Source: Stichopus chloronotus
Lineage: Eukaryota > Echinodermata > Holothuroidea > Aspidochirotida > Stichopodidae
DNA length: 64,000 nucleotides
Direction: 5' to 3'
NCBI GenBank assembly: GCA_021234535.1
Contig: CM037845.1
Span: 4,988,501 to 5,052,500 of the forward strand
Shown: positions 52,292 to 64,000 of the stretch, one piece after another
How the letters are laid out: every line of letters begins with the position of its first letter
Position numbering within the stretch: the stretch's first letter is position 1
Program-made: the position numbers and the translations under genes
The notes under the pieces: model-generated
Seen by the model: only the letters and a program-made list of their open reading frames with translations
What the model was told of the DNA's origin: nothing
Databases searched by the model: none

Positions 52292-53968
52292 TCACTAATT
52301 AATTTAATAGAATGCTCTCAGAGGTTTGTCGGGCGGGGATCATTTTGTTGATGGAACTAATGTTCCTGAAAACGCGTTACGTGACGTCATTAATTTTGGC
52401 AACTTGAATATCAGGACCGTAATCTCAACGGCATGCCATTCCGCTTTCTCAAGACTGTGGACTGAAGACTCAAGACTGAAATAACGAGATATATGACCGT
52501 AATCACTTATTCAATGGATTGACGGAACAACTCGCCGCTGTGAAACCACTGGGTGAACAAACACAACCGACATTTAATGTCAGCCATGTTTGTTCACTTA
52601 ATTTTTTTGCATCATACCGTGTTAATATTTCGCCGTAGACATATTCATATCTGGAGTTCACAAGGAGACTAAGTGATGTGCAAGACGATACATACCCTTA
52701 CCAATTATGGTGCAGGTCACGTTCAGTTATGTTAGTGCTCGAACGTTCGTTTCCTGGCAATCGTCTGGTCATCGAACTTTGTTCTTCGTCAGTGTTTGAC
52801 GGAAGAGAAAGTAGGGAAAAGTATCACCTGTCACAAAATTTGAAAGAGACCTACGCACTCGTCTTCCAGATACTTGAATATGAAAATTGTCTCGACATTT
52901 TTGTTGGCCCTTCAAAATTCAGACCCTCCAAGAAAGCATAGCAGTTCATCACTGTTACTTGTAATCAAGCAGACCCAGTTGGAATGGATATGAATATTCA
53001 TGTAGGCTATGTAAAAAATGGGGCTTTATCAATGATTCTTTTTTTTTTTTTGTAGCTGTGGCATATTCCATGGAATTTGACCTTCACTGACAAATTTTCA
53101 ACTCGCATAAAAACAGCTTTAACGGACAGACACCACGACAACCTGTCGTTTATCTGTCGTTTTGAGTCCCAGGTCACGTGATCCGTTTGAGGTATCCTAT
53201 TGGACTGTGTGATTGACACAGCCAATTGGGACGTACACAGTGCCGAATTTGAGCTGGTAAGCCCCGTACCGATAAATTGCTCGGACAGACTATCGCAGGG
53301 TAATTTTCCTTCCGTCTGTTAGTCCACATTGTTGGGGTTCGGTATAGATGAGGTAAGGTAACCATTGAAATAAGCGGTAGCGAAGCCGAGGAAGAATTAA
53401 ACCAGTGATACTCACGGCGGCTTCCCTGCTGCAGCAACATCGTCGAACTGATCGCCTTCCTCTGTACAGTGTACTGTATATGCATGCACCCTTCGCAATT
53501 TGCCCCACGCAGTTTTTATTGAAGTATGCCTGTATATCAGACAAGTTCTCAAACTCTCCACGTCTAATGCGCGAACCTGAGTCTTTCCCTGGAACGGGCT
53601 TCTTCTGAACTTATTCAAGCATAACCTCCTTTTCATCAACCGTCAAGTTGACTTTAATGTTAACAGACTGAAAAAAAATGTGAATAATAAATCTCCGCTT
53701 AACAGCTAACAGTTTTGGAAGAGATTATTCTTCCAGGTTCGATTTCCCAAAACATAAAAAGGAGCAAATTTGTTTTCGTGAATAGACAGTTGTACGTCAT
53801 CGTCACCGTTTTATCCCCAAGAGCATCAGCAGTCTCAGATATTTTGGAAACCTTATCCAAGGTAGCTCACAGGAACGTAAACGCTATCATGTGCCTTAAG
53901 CCAAATACGGCTGAACAAAATACAATACGAAACCCCCCCCCAAAAAAAAAAGAAAAGAAAAAAGATGC

Positions 53969-53993
53969 ATATATATATATATATATATATATA
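53969..53993. repeat. AT dinucleotide repeat
   Basis: About 12 AT units following an A-rich stretch that itself follows eight C bases. Confidence 0.9.
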
Positions 53994-55944
53994 AAGACAA
54001 ATTAAAAAAAACATAAAAGTAGACGTAGTCATCATCTTTTCTGTTACATTAAGAAAACTAAGTATGGTACTCTGAATTTTCCAGTTTTCAGTGGTTTCAT
54101 GATAGGTTAAGGGGTTACCGTACGTGGTATAGCAGGCGGTAGGATGACATTTCATGTTTTGAGAAATAGGATTAAACTTTAAGAGAGAAACTGATACAAA
54201 AATAATAAGTGTTTCTTTTATAAGATGAGCATGGTGCTAATATATGACAAGGATACTCCACGGATACTGGATGTCATTCTCGTCTTTCGTACCGACTGCC
54301 TCCTTTTAGAGCAAACCTTCCTTATAGTAGATATAGTGTGCCGTATGTATGACACTATGCTAGTGACATACTTACGTAGGTGCAGCCAACCCGTCCACTG
54401 ACAGTCCACTGAAATATGTCAGGTCATGCACGGAACTCTTCGGAATGTGTGTTCCTCCTTTAAGAACCTCTCATTAATATTTCATTTGGGAATTTTTAAC
54501 TTTTTTTTGTAAAGTTTATCGACGATTTAATTAGACAAATGACTTGATAAATTTCAAAATAATGCAATTTGCATTGTATCTACAACTGTCAGGATGAAAG
54601 GTGAAAACACTTCCCTTTTTGTCTTTGTATAAATATCAATATATGCACCTCACTGCTAATGTAGATCCTATTTAAAACTAAAATCAACAGAAATTACACC
54701 TTGGGGCAATCTCGCAATATATGCACGTTCTTTAGACATAAAAAATCTATTAAAATCAAGTATAGTCACTTTTCTCCAAAATTTATCAGTAAATCTCCTT
54801 CATTACCTTGACGGAGTCAGCGACATGACAACTGACCGCAAACTCAACAAATCATTATGCACTGCCCTACGACAATGTGTAAGCCTCTTTTTGTGTTATG
54901 CGTGGTGATAATGTGACATTGTCACTGGAGTCTAGTAGCAGGGACTATATGGAGGTGGGAAAAAATTTTTGTTCACGCCAGTGAACGAGATTAACTTGAT
55001 CAGTTCCCCTCTCGACTTATTAGGTAATGTTCATTCAAGTGACGTAGTCCTTCTGTCTTCAGGGACTGGCATATTCTACCTCAACCCCCCACACCAGTTC
55101 AAAAAACAAAGAAAGAAAAGAAGTAAAGACTGATAGAAAGACGGAGCCAGTTGGACAAAATGAGCAACATTTATTTTCTTGTCTATCACCCACTAATTTT
55201 TTCTCCCGTTTTCACTTATAGTCATTTGCAGATCACAGTCATCATATGAAGCAAGAAAATGTACTAGTCCTTTGGTGACAGTATCTTACAGGACGAAAGT
55301 ACCGGAATACATGTTTAGGACTACAGTGGTTGAAATCACAATTTGTATGAAAACACTGACCCGTAACCTTCACAGTGATCGACTTCTTTAATGGGCTGTT
55401 ACTGAGGCTTTGTGTTTCGATTGGGAATAAATATTACGTTGTACAAGCACGAAAGTTTACCAAGTCACAACAATTTAGGAGAAAATTCAAAACTAAAAGA
55501 GGAAGAGTCCATATCTTACAATAACTTAAGGGACTCATGGAGTTAGCAAATACGTCTCATCGTGAATTTTATGCAGATTACATTTTGTTGGTTTATACTG
55601 TACATTGCCATTTCTCCCTACCAGCTCGATTTTAGAATCCAACCAAACTTATCTTTTATCAACCAAAAATATCTTTTTTATCTTTGCCTGCCTTTCCAAC
55701 TCTATCAGGAATCTGTTGAAAATCAGTTGTTCTTTTAATTTTGGTTAGATTCTAATATGCATAAACAAGTATACAAATATACAATATACAAATATATACA
55801 AAATAAGATGCTAAAAAGAATAATTTATTGCAGCCAATGAATTGCATATTTACGTATAGAAATTGAATAAATTTCATATGTAGACAATACAATTATGGAA
55901 AGAAAGGAATAAATTAAAGTTCAATTACACTGTTTCTATTAAAG

Positions 55945-56310
55945 GGGCTCATTGAGCTGATATCAGTAACGATTGCGGTGATTTTGAAGGGTATAAACAC
56001 ATGACAATACTCGCAATTAACATAATTAATCAAGTTTCACATCCAATAGTTAAATGAAAACTGTTGAATTTTTCGAATTTTTGACCGTTACTTGCACTGA
56101 TTAAGTGCATGTGGATGTACTAATGTGAAAATGTCTGGTCCCAAATTTCAAAAACCAAATTTAATCGTTGGTTACTCACTCATTAATGTTCCAACGTATG
56201 TAAAATTTTGGGATCCTTTTAGTTTGACTGTTTGTCATTAGTATGTGAAGGAAACTTGACTGGTTTAGAAAAATTGAGTGAATTTCACAAAACAACTCAA
56301 TGAGCCTCTT
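55945..56310. repeat. dispersed repeat family, copy 2
   Basis: Partner of 41690-42090 in the same orientation; ends with the identical gaatttcacaaaacaactca block at about 56279-56300. Short minus-strand frames in both copies keep the same peptide core (IELFCEIH...QTK), which DNA homology alone could explain. Confidence 0.75.
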
Positions 56311-56592
56311 TAACGCTACTATAGATATATCTTCTTTTTTTTTTTTTTGAAGGAAAGATTTTGTTTCCATCCTCATCATATGCACATATGTACACTTATA
56401 CATAACGCTACTATATATATACATATATATATATTTTTTTTTGAGGTTGTTTCCTCTGTGTATTGGTTCGCAACCAAGTTTTCATAATTACCGTATACAA
56501 TACAAATCAAGCAACGCTACTATATTTACGAATTTGCAAACGAAGCAACACACTTAAGTACACGAGTTACAAAAAAAAAAAAAAAACAAGGG

Positions 56593-56650
56593 TAGATTGC
56601 GCGAGTGGTTATGGTTGTAACCTTGTGGACCCGATCCCGGAACTCTTCAC
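56593..56650 (+). repeat. possible tRNA-derived SINE fragment
   Basis: ttgcgcgagtggtta resembles an RNA polymerase III A box and gacccgatcccgg a degenerate B box. The spacing is too short for a full tRNA. An A-run precedes it (56571-56586). Weak evidence. Confidence 0.25.
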
Positions 56651-58925
56651 ACACCAGATGTGATAAAAACAACGAAGTAACCACCTCGCTATGCTTCCCT
56701 TAGCATAGCAGTAGAAGTTTTTAAATACTTAATTAGACCGAAGGCAGAATGCCTCGCGAACTTAACCGTTGTACAGTGCACGCCGCCGACGTTCCGCGAT
56801 CGATATATCCAGCGTTTGCACAACACACAATGACCTTTGAGATGTTAACTATGACGTAGACACACGAAACGCACTTAGTGCTGCACTGACAGCAGCACAC
56901 GTAAATACGCTCAGGTTTTGAATCAATTTAGCGGTGTTTGTCACTGCTGTACTTAGGTGAATGTAGTTCCTTCATTCGTCGCCATACCCAATCCATGCAT
57001 GGAAGTATCCATGGGTACTGACTTTCATATGATGCAGCGCTAGCACTCCGTCAAACGTGCAAAAAGGGTTTCAGCTGGTACTATATGTTGCAGTTGCCAT
57101 TGTGGCTGTCGGCGTGTAATTTGGAAGAAACGTGAGTTTTGAAACAGCAATGGAAATGTGCTACTTGAGTTTACTTAAGTAAGTTTACTCGATGAACAGT
57201 AAGTGCGATGCCGCGAACCCCGGAAGAAGTATAACCGTTGCACATTTCAAGTGTCCCGTAAAATTCTCTTCAGTCGGCATGCCATGAATTTCATCATCAA
57301 AACTGAATTTCAAGTGCTCTTCACGTTGAATGACAAAGCACGGGAGGTAAAGGATAAAAATGTTTTCTGAACGGACAAAGGAGTGATGCATCACTGACAT
57401 CATACATTTTTTTCCCTTGGTTTAACAATTTATGATAACTATTGGAGTCTTCTAGTGGGGGGGGGGGGAGGGGGGCATACTTACAAAGCATGTCTTGAAA
57501 GTCGGCTACATAAACTGCTAAAGCACGTCTTTTACTGCCGTACTCCAGTTTCTAGGGAACTCATATCCCTTTCTATTTTTGATATGTATGCTTATCATCT
57601 CGTAATATTTATGCACAGGTCACATGGCAATGCACTTCCATATGTTTTCAATCACTTTCATTAAATAGGCCTACTGCAGATTTTCAAGTCCAATACACTC
57701 AGTAGGCAATCCTTAGTTCACCCTTATTCTAGAACTAAGCACAACCAAAATCAAATTCGCAGCACCGGTGTCAATGCAGCTAAGAAATTTTACTTCATCA
57801 CGAACTAAAGCAATTTTTTTCTCGCTGTACGTATTCAAAAGAAAATTTAATCAACACCTGCATGTTTAACAGATATCACTAGTTCGTTGTAATGTTTTTA
57901 TATTAATTTATGATATTATTATGGGATTTTGCATTTTTTCTTAGTATTTCTTGTTTATTATATTTTTCCTGAGTAAGCTTGATTTGTTTTGCTTTGCTTT
58001 TCTTTTCTTTTTTGGAGGGGCCAGACTCGAAAAATATTCCTCAGTTTACTTCTACTGGTCCTTCTCCTCCCGAAAAGGTTTTTAAAGATTGCTGGAATTA
58101 ATTTTGTACCAATATATACATTATACAACGAGAGTGGAAAATAGACTTGAAATGTAAATGAAAATCTGTGACACAGAGCTTAATTACTGGACCAATGATG
58201 AGACGCTTAAAGAGGAAAGCAGGGTTGAAGGGGACGGTAATAGCTGGAAAGACATCCATCTATTTTGAAAAAAATTAGAACAGTAAAATAATATCATTTT
58301 TTGACTAATTATTATACTTTCTTTTCCAACATCCGATAGGAAGTCATTTTTATAGTTTACGTTAATTGTTTTCGAAGCGCATAAAATCTGCATAACACAA
58401 ATAAAATTAAATCGGACATCACTGCCGGATGATCCCTCAAAGTTACACTCCTTACAGGCCTATAGTTACTGGTACATTGTGTATTTGATTCTCCAAACGT
58501 ATAACAGATTTAATAAAGTTATTCAAACCATCAAAAAGATTTGAAATTATCATGTCGCTCAGAATAAAACGAAAAGAGCGAAAAATCAAACGATTACAAC
58601 TGAAAATCTTTTTAAAGGTTGTTATGTAACGAAACGAAAATATCAAACAAATGGAAACATAAGTTAGACGCTACCCTGTAACACACAGCTATAGGCTACT
58701 AGACTGCAATGAGAATCAGCCCTATGCATGGCTATGTACACACGACGTACAACATGTATAACACCAACCCGTGAAACGACTTCCTCTTTACGTGTACAGT
58801 GTCAGGTACAACGCAATGCGTATTGACAATACCGACCCACTAGAATATAGTCAATATTGTCTCGCAGGTCAATTGGGGAAGCTCAACAGCACAACGGCTA
58901 CTTCGTTTACAAACTGTAAAGATTT

Positions 58926-59233
58926 CGCAAATGCATCTGCTGGGCTCTTCAGCAAGTATTGCGGGTTCGATCCCTCACCTAGTCCGTTAGCGCAATCTTC
59001 CCCTTTTGCGAGAAGTAGTGGGTGTGTGGGGTCCCTACTTGGAGTGGGTGGAGGTACGTTGAGGAATACGAGTCTGTTCAGCTTAACAGAAAAATTGAAG
59101 TTACTCCGATTGCATTATGCAAACGAAGTGAAGGTATAACAGAGGTACGGAGACACTGTGTGGACAACTCACGGGGCCTATCTCCGAGCATGAAAAAGAA
59201 AAAAAAAATTAATTGGAGTGTAAGAAATATACG
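58926..59233 (+). mobile_element. SINE-like element, copy 1 (left arm of an inverted repeat)
   Basis: A 308-bp arm nearly identical to the reverse complement of 59385-59693. Its start is tRNA-like: a TGCTG/CAGCA stem closes a 7-base loop, and gcgggTTCGATCcct follows at T-arm distance with a good B box. No polymerase III terminator or poly-A tail can be assigned with confidence. An A-rich stretch lies near its end (59190-59212). The open frame across it is not protein-like. Confidence 0.5.
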
Positions 59234-59236
59234 GTA

Positions 59237-59294
59237 GGTAGCGGGGATCGAAGGAGTGGGGCGTGCTTGAATTAAATACTGAAGTGAAAATTAG
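59237..59294 (+). repeat. 58-bp segment found on the other side of the arm in copy 2
   Basis: ggtagcggggatcg...aaaattag follows the arm here, while its reverse complement at 59694-59751 lies directly outside the inner arm copy. In element orientation this puts it before the arm in copy 2 and after it in copy 1. Confidence 0.75.
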
Positions 59295-59384
59295 GGCAAT
59301 CTGTGACTGGTTTTTGATTGTGCAGAATGCTAGAATATAGTCCATTCTCACGATTTAAGACTCAAGATTCTGCAACCTCGAAGA

Positions 59385-59751
59385 CGTATATTTCTTACAC
59401 TCCAATTAATTTTTTTTTTCTTTTTCATGCTCGGAGATAGGCCCGTGAGTTGTCCACACAGTGTCTCCGTACCTCTGTTATACCTTCACTTCGTTTGCAT
59501 AATGCAAATCGGAGTAACTTCAATTTTTCTGTTAAGCTGAACAGAAACGTATTCCTCAACGTACCTCCACCCACTCCAAGTATAGGACCCCACACACCCA
59601 CTTCTTCTCGCAAAAGGGGAAGATTGCGCTAACGGACTAGGTGAGGGATCGAACCCGCAATACTTGCTGAAGAGCCCAGCAGATGCATTTGCGCTAATTT
59701 TCACTTCAGTATTTAATTCAAGCACGCCCCACTCCTTCGATCCCCGCTACC
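59385..59751 (-). mobile_element. SINE-like element, copy 2 (right arm of the inverted repeat)
   Basis: Reverse complement of copy 1, plus the 58-bp segment at its outer end. Read on the minus strand, the junction reads TTAGCGCAAATGC, which resembles an A box, followed by the anticodon-like stem-loop and the GGTTCGATCCC B box. This copy therefore has the more complete polymerase III-type head. The loop lacks the universal U33, so it is not a functional tRNA gene. Confidence 0.5.
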
Positions 59752-62700
59752 TCATGTCAATTGGGAGAAATTCATACACTGCAAAAATCTGTAGTCCTTG
59801 TTCAGAACTGTTCGGCCATGTAGGCTCATTACATGCAATGCATTCTCATTTTGTTACCCCCCCCCCCCCTTTACTTCACCAGCTCTTCTCTCCTTTAAAA
59901 TTTCTCTAACTGTCCATCCAACCGACATACAATTCCATGCATAAATCTCCCTCCTTAAGCCTGACCTGTTTTCTATTCTATCATTGCCCGTATTTGTCGG
60001 ACGCGGGACTGCCATTCACCCGGGAAACCGTGGTACATGAATGAGAATGTACACCTTGAGTGATCGGTGAACAGACTCAGCAGGGTCTACAACATCTATC
60101 CCACAGATCCTGGCATACCTCCAGTGCTTAACTGGGGTTACGAATGGGAGTAACTTTAACGTAAGGTAACGTCATGGCACTAGTTTACTTTATCACTTTC
60201 GTCTTTACAAGAACAGACTCCACTGAAATCCAATGCGAGAATCCCTCTGTCTCAACCTTTTTTTTTTGTTTATCGGTCACACGCTACCTATGAACAACTT
60301 TTCTAAAAAGTCAAGTACGTATTACAGAACTAAAAAAGACATTAAACAGAGTTAAAGGAAATACAAATTCTTGGAAGGTCAATTTGTTATAAGGTTACTT
60401 TGAAGTTTTAAGAAATCTTTGAAATCACTCGATCGGTTTTTGAGTACCTTCTCATCGAAGTAGGATTCCCAGGTACTGCGAATTTCTGGGTTGCTTCGAA
60501 AACTATCGCCAGAAAATAATGGAGATTTAAATTAAGATTAAGCGAGCTCCAGAAAAGTGAGTACAGCTAACGAGAGATAAACAAAAGAAAAGTAGAAGAC
60601 GAGATAACAAAATAAAAGCAGTATCGGAACGACAGAGGAATCTTCGCAATTTAATTCCAAATAAAAAAAAAAGAAGAAAAAATCGCCAAGAAGAGTTCAA
60701 AACAAAGAAAAGCAACCGACGAGAGAAAAGAAGAATGAAAGAAAGAAATTAAGTTGATCCGATGGAGAATCAGGTCTTATATGTGAAGTTTTCTCTAATT
60801 TTATTTTTCTCTTTTGATCACGTGACACATCGTCTGATACCTGCATATGTACCCCTCCAGAAAAATAGAAAACAATGGTTCGGGACGGGGAGGGACTGGC
60901 GTGGGGGGGGGGGGGTATGAGGATGGAGACACTTCATAACTTTTGTGTTAATCTCTACAGTGAAGCTCAACCAAGTCATTCAATGTCTGTAAACGGTAAT
61001 TGAGATAAGCAAAGTAAAGTATTCATAAAGATCATTCCATTATTGAAACAGGGTCAAAACTTTTCGAGTGAACTTTTCCTTTGCCTTGGCATAATATCTC
61101 AGTATAAACACAAAGATAATCAAGACTGAAATAAGTTAAAAGTTCGCCGAAGAGTCTCAAGAGCCAATATTGCTGTCCTACTTTTCATTCTAGAGACTGT
61201 CTAAAACCATTTTTTTCACTCGCTGCATGTTGTTATATCGTCACAATCAAGTGGTGATTGAAATGTTTGAATCGGGGAGGTTAATATTACAGAAGTAATA
61301 ACACTTCACAGTCAAGGTCATCAATCTTCTCACACCCCCTTCTTGGAAGATGTTGCACTCCTTTCACCTAAACTCGGCATTCGTTCTAAACAACAAACAA
61401 TTTGTCAATTTCAAATGTTTTATTACCATCAAATGAATTATGGAAATAGCCGTAAACAATGTTCTGGAGAGTCTCTTCAAATCTCTGGTCAACAATAGAT
61501 TTTATGACATTTTTACGTCATTATTGCAGGTTCGAGATAGTACGTCTTATCACATGTGTTTTCTGTCTATAAAAAGATAAGTTTCTTTCTCCTTTTTGAA
61601 ACCTTGAATTTGTTTTACAAAAAAAAAAACAGTCTTATCTGTAAGACCAATATTTATGGACACGGAATGACAGGTTATTCAAATTAAGGCAGGACTGTAG
61701 TTTCTTATTCATGAAATACGTTCCTCACAGACGCATGGTACATTACTGAAAAAAAAAATGATCTATGATAATTTGTTCACCAAAACATTCAAAATTTCAA
61801 ATGATGTATTGTCCATAACTCATCTTATGAATGATTTTTCAGGAGATGAAGCTATTGTAGATGTTTGTTGATAAGCATGAATGGTTTAACGAGTAAAGCG
61901 GTTTTCTTCGTGTGACTTGTCGATGAATTCTAAATGCTGCATTCCCTTTAATATTTACGTTGTTGTTGTTCTATGAAACTATCACAGCAGTTATTTCTGG
62001 GGCAGGAGGAGATCCGGGCTACAATTGATGTCACATACCCTTTTGCTTTTTTTTTCTTTGCTTTGCTTGTCCTTTCTCCTTCTCTGTTCTCTCTTCCACC
62101 CGTTTTTGTTTCATACACTGATTGATAATTTGATTTTTTTTTTGGTTTTTTAGAAGGCTGGTTTCTGTTGTAGTTATTAGTATGGTCAAGATCTCTAAAA
62201 TCCGAAGTAACCTTACTTGAGTTTTTTTTTTCAGTGAGCTTCAATCTTTTTTCTCTCTATCTCTATCTCTCTCTCAAGAAAAAAAAAAATAAGCCAGAGA
62301 ATGTCTGCAACATTTTTGTAAATTCATAATAGTACGAAACAATGTCTAAAAATTCCAGTCTGCTCCGCGTCTTCGCGTATAGATGAGAATCGTTTGGAAC
62401 CGCTACAATTTTTTTGAAGAAGGCGACCAAGTTTACGACGTAGAAGTTGCCATGTGACAAGAGAGACCAAACCATTGTGCAACTTTTACGTCATCATGCC
62501 GTGAGTGTAACTTAGGCATTAACTTGACTCGAACGTTATTGGAAAGGTGCGTTACGATTCAAGTATTTCTAAGCGGGTGTCGCTTTTATGGAAAGATACC
62601 TAAGAGGTATAGGATCGTTATTGAATTATTCCTTATTTGTGAAGGGAGGTTTGGGATCATATCCTCTCAAGTGTTTCGATTGCGTGTAACGCGAACAATA

Positions 62701-62857
62701 CATTTTTGTTTTAAGTTTCAACAGTAATACCTTCTGTTAAAAACAAAAAACCTCTTCTCTACGATATTATTGTAATAATCAACAAGAGTAACCATACTCT
62801 CTGAAACAAAAACAGTGCACATTCACCCCCCCCCCCAAAAAAAAAAAAAAGAAAGAA

Positions 62858-62940
62858 GAAAAAGCAGTGTGTACATTAAGAAAAAGCAGTGTGTACATGT
62901 AGAAAAAGCAGTGAGTACATGAAGGAAAAGCAGTGTGTAC
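62858..62940 (+). repeat. four copies of a 22-bp tandem repeat
   Basis: Units of the form gaaaaagcagtgtgtacat start at 62858, 62880, 62902 and about 62925, with minor variants. They follow 11 C and an A-rich run. Confidence 0.9.
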
Positions 62941-63099
62941 TCGTGTTAACAGTGAATTTTACCGGGAAGGAAGTGAAAATTCACTTCAAAAAGAGCGATG
63001 TTTCACTTAATGTGACTATTTTGGAGAGATTTCACCAGGGAGCTGCACGACATCATCCAGTAATTTCACCCTTTTGTTTTTACAGAGTATAAAAAAAAC

Positions 63100-64000
63100 G
63101 TTTCTCGAAAAGAAAATAAAATTCCCATAATCTTATTTAAAATTCCTGGTAGTGATGGTAGTGAATGAATTCATAGTTGGCGACTTCTTATGTGTATGTT
63201 CTCTCTTTGTGCAATATTATATTACTTTTTGGTCAATTGTTTACGATATTTGCATGAATAGGTAGGCCTATGCAATGTATTTTGGGAGTTTTTATATCCC
63301 ATAAGACATAAAATTCGCTTTGGTAATACGAAACCAGCATAACATTGGACAGGACTGTTACGAAATGCGAAAAAAAGAAAGAAAGATAAAAAATCACCCA
63401 AAACTAGAGGTCATACTATATTCTATAACATGACAGAATTTTTCCCCAAACTTCGCTTAACGAGTATCACTTCCCCGGGGATACCGATCGTATGGTACGT
63501 CAGTTATAGCGGTAGGTCAACCATCGGACACGGTATATACGCTTTGACGCTCATGTAAGAGTCTCTTCGTTAATTTTAGCTGGCAGGGGAGAGTCGCTGG
63601 GGCGTGACGTCTCCTGGATATTTTGAATTTCTAAAGCATAAGTAGTTTCTGTTGTATTCACCGTTCGTTCGGTATGTACGATGATTCCTTTCATACCTTG
63701 CCGCGGTAGCCTAGATTTGCGTTGCAAAGATTTTGCTCGTCGCATCACGTTTATAGTTGCGTAGCAACAATTAACCTACGGAAGTATACACAAACCTGTA
63801 CAATCATTTTACATTTCTCGTCGTCTTCTGTGTTCGATTCCATTTACGGTATTCTATTCCAGTTATTGCTTTCCATCCTCCGGCCGTTGCCGTAACATGA
63901 AAAATAATAACAATGATAGTAAACCCATACATGTTTACCCGTGATGTGATCATGTGAAATCTCCGGCGGTTTTCAAAAGTTACGATAGACAAAAGTGTCA
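63100..64000. other. window end, nothing recognised
   Basis: AT-rich sequence with no repeat, RNA gene or exon that I can support on either strand. Confidence 0.5.

Larger units (their letters stand above)
50096..64000 (+). other. probable intron 5 (5' part) or downstream DNA, no exon recognised
   Basis: Starts with a gtatgt donor. I looked on the plus strand for the next M1 segment (usually a short alpha-helical stretch followed by an ISYxKGAS-like motif) and did not find it. The region holds the DR1-bearing tandem repeat (50679-51610), a dispersed repeat (55945-56310), an inverted SINE-like pair (58926-59751) and a 22-bp tandem repeat (62858-62940). Other stretches (51.9-55.9, 56.7-58.9 and 59.8-62.8 kb) show nothing beyond simple sequence. 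Confidence 0.6.

Noticed and set aside
53715..54005. 96-residue plus-strand frame, considered as a later M1 exon
   Set aside because: It lacks the expected KGAS-like motif and has no consistent splice sites or phase with exon 5.
58771..59139. 122-residue plus-strand frame
   Set aside because: It runs through the SINE-like arm; the inverted copy gives a similar peptide only because the DNA is duplicated.

Overview
The window looks like animal nuclear DNA, probably from a marine invertebrate. It is AT-rich and mostly non-coding, with long microsatellites, many short poly-G/poly-C runs, dispersed repeats, and one gene split into small exons by GT-AG introns of up to 24 kb. An echinoderm (perhaps a sea cucumber) is my best guess from the repeat types and protein style, but no marker gene settles it.

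One gene is well supported: the 5' half of a plus-strand M1-family (gluzincin) zinc aminopeptidase. It is a type II membrane protein related to aminopeptidase N, TRH-degrading ectoenzyme and insulin-regulated aminopeptidase. Five coding exons join in frame: 13331-14040, 19522-19795, 20404-20524, 25484-25638 and 49982-50095. They encode residues 1-458: a short cytoplasmic tail, a membrane anchor, the N-terminal beta domain and the first half of the catalytic domain. The zinc site HELSH-X18-E is complete. Several residues that normally grip the substrate N-terminus are changed: GAMEN is AGMEN, and the Gln-x-Glu/Gln pair is Phe-x-Ser. No exon was recognised after 50095, so the rest of the protein is probably beyond the window or in exons I could not see.

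Layout: 1-13330 is upstream DNA with two ATC/ATG trinucleotide arrays and a three-copy tandem repeat. Intron 1 (14041-19521) holds a GATA/GACA array and a long ATC array. Intron 3 (20525-25483) holds a second GATA/GACA array with 20-bp higher-order units, and a pair of CRE palindromes. Intron 4 (25639-49981) is 24 kb and carries tandem repeats, a candidate 666-bp MITE flanked by TTAA, and one copy of a dispersed repeat. Beyond 50096 lie a three-unit tandem repeat carrying nuclear-receptor DR1-like motifs, the second copy of that dispersed repeat, and a foldback pair of a tRNA-like (SINE-like) element.

I found no convincing second protein gene, functional tRNA, rRNA or CRISPR array. Most other open frames are short, repeat-driven or compositionally random.
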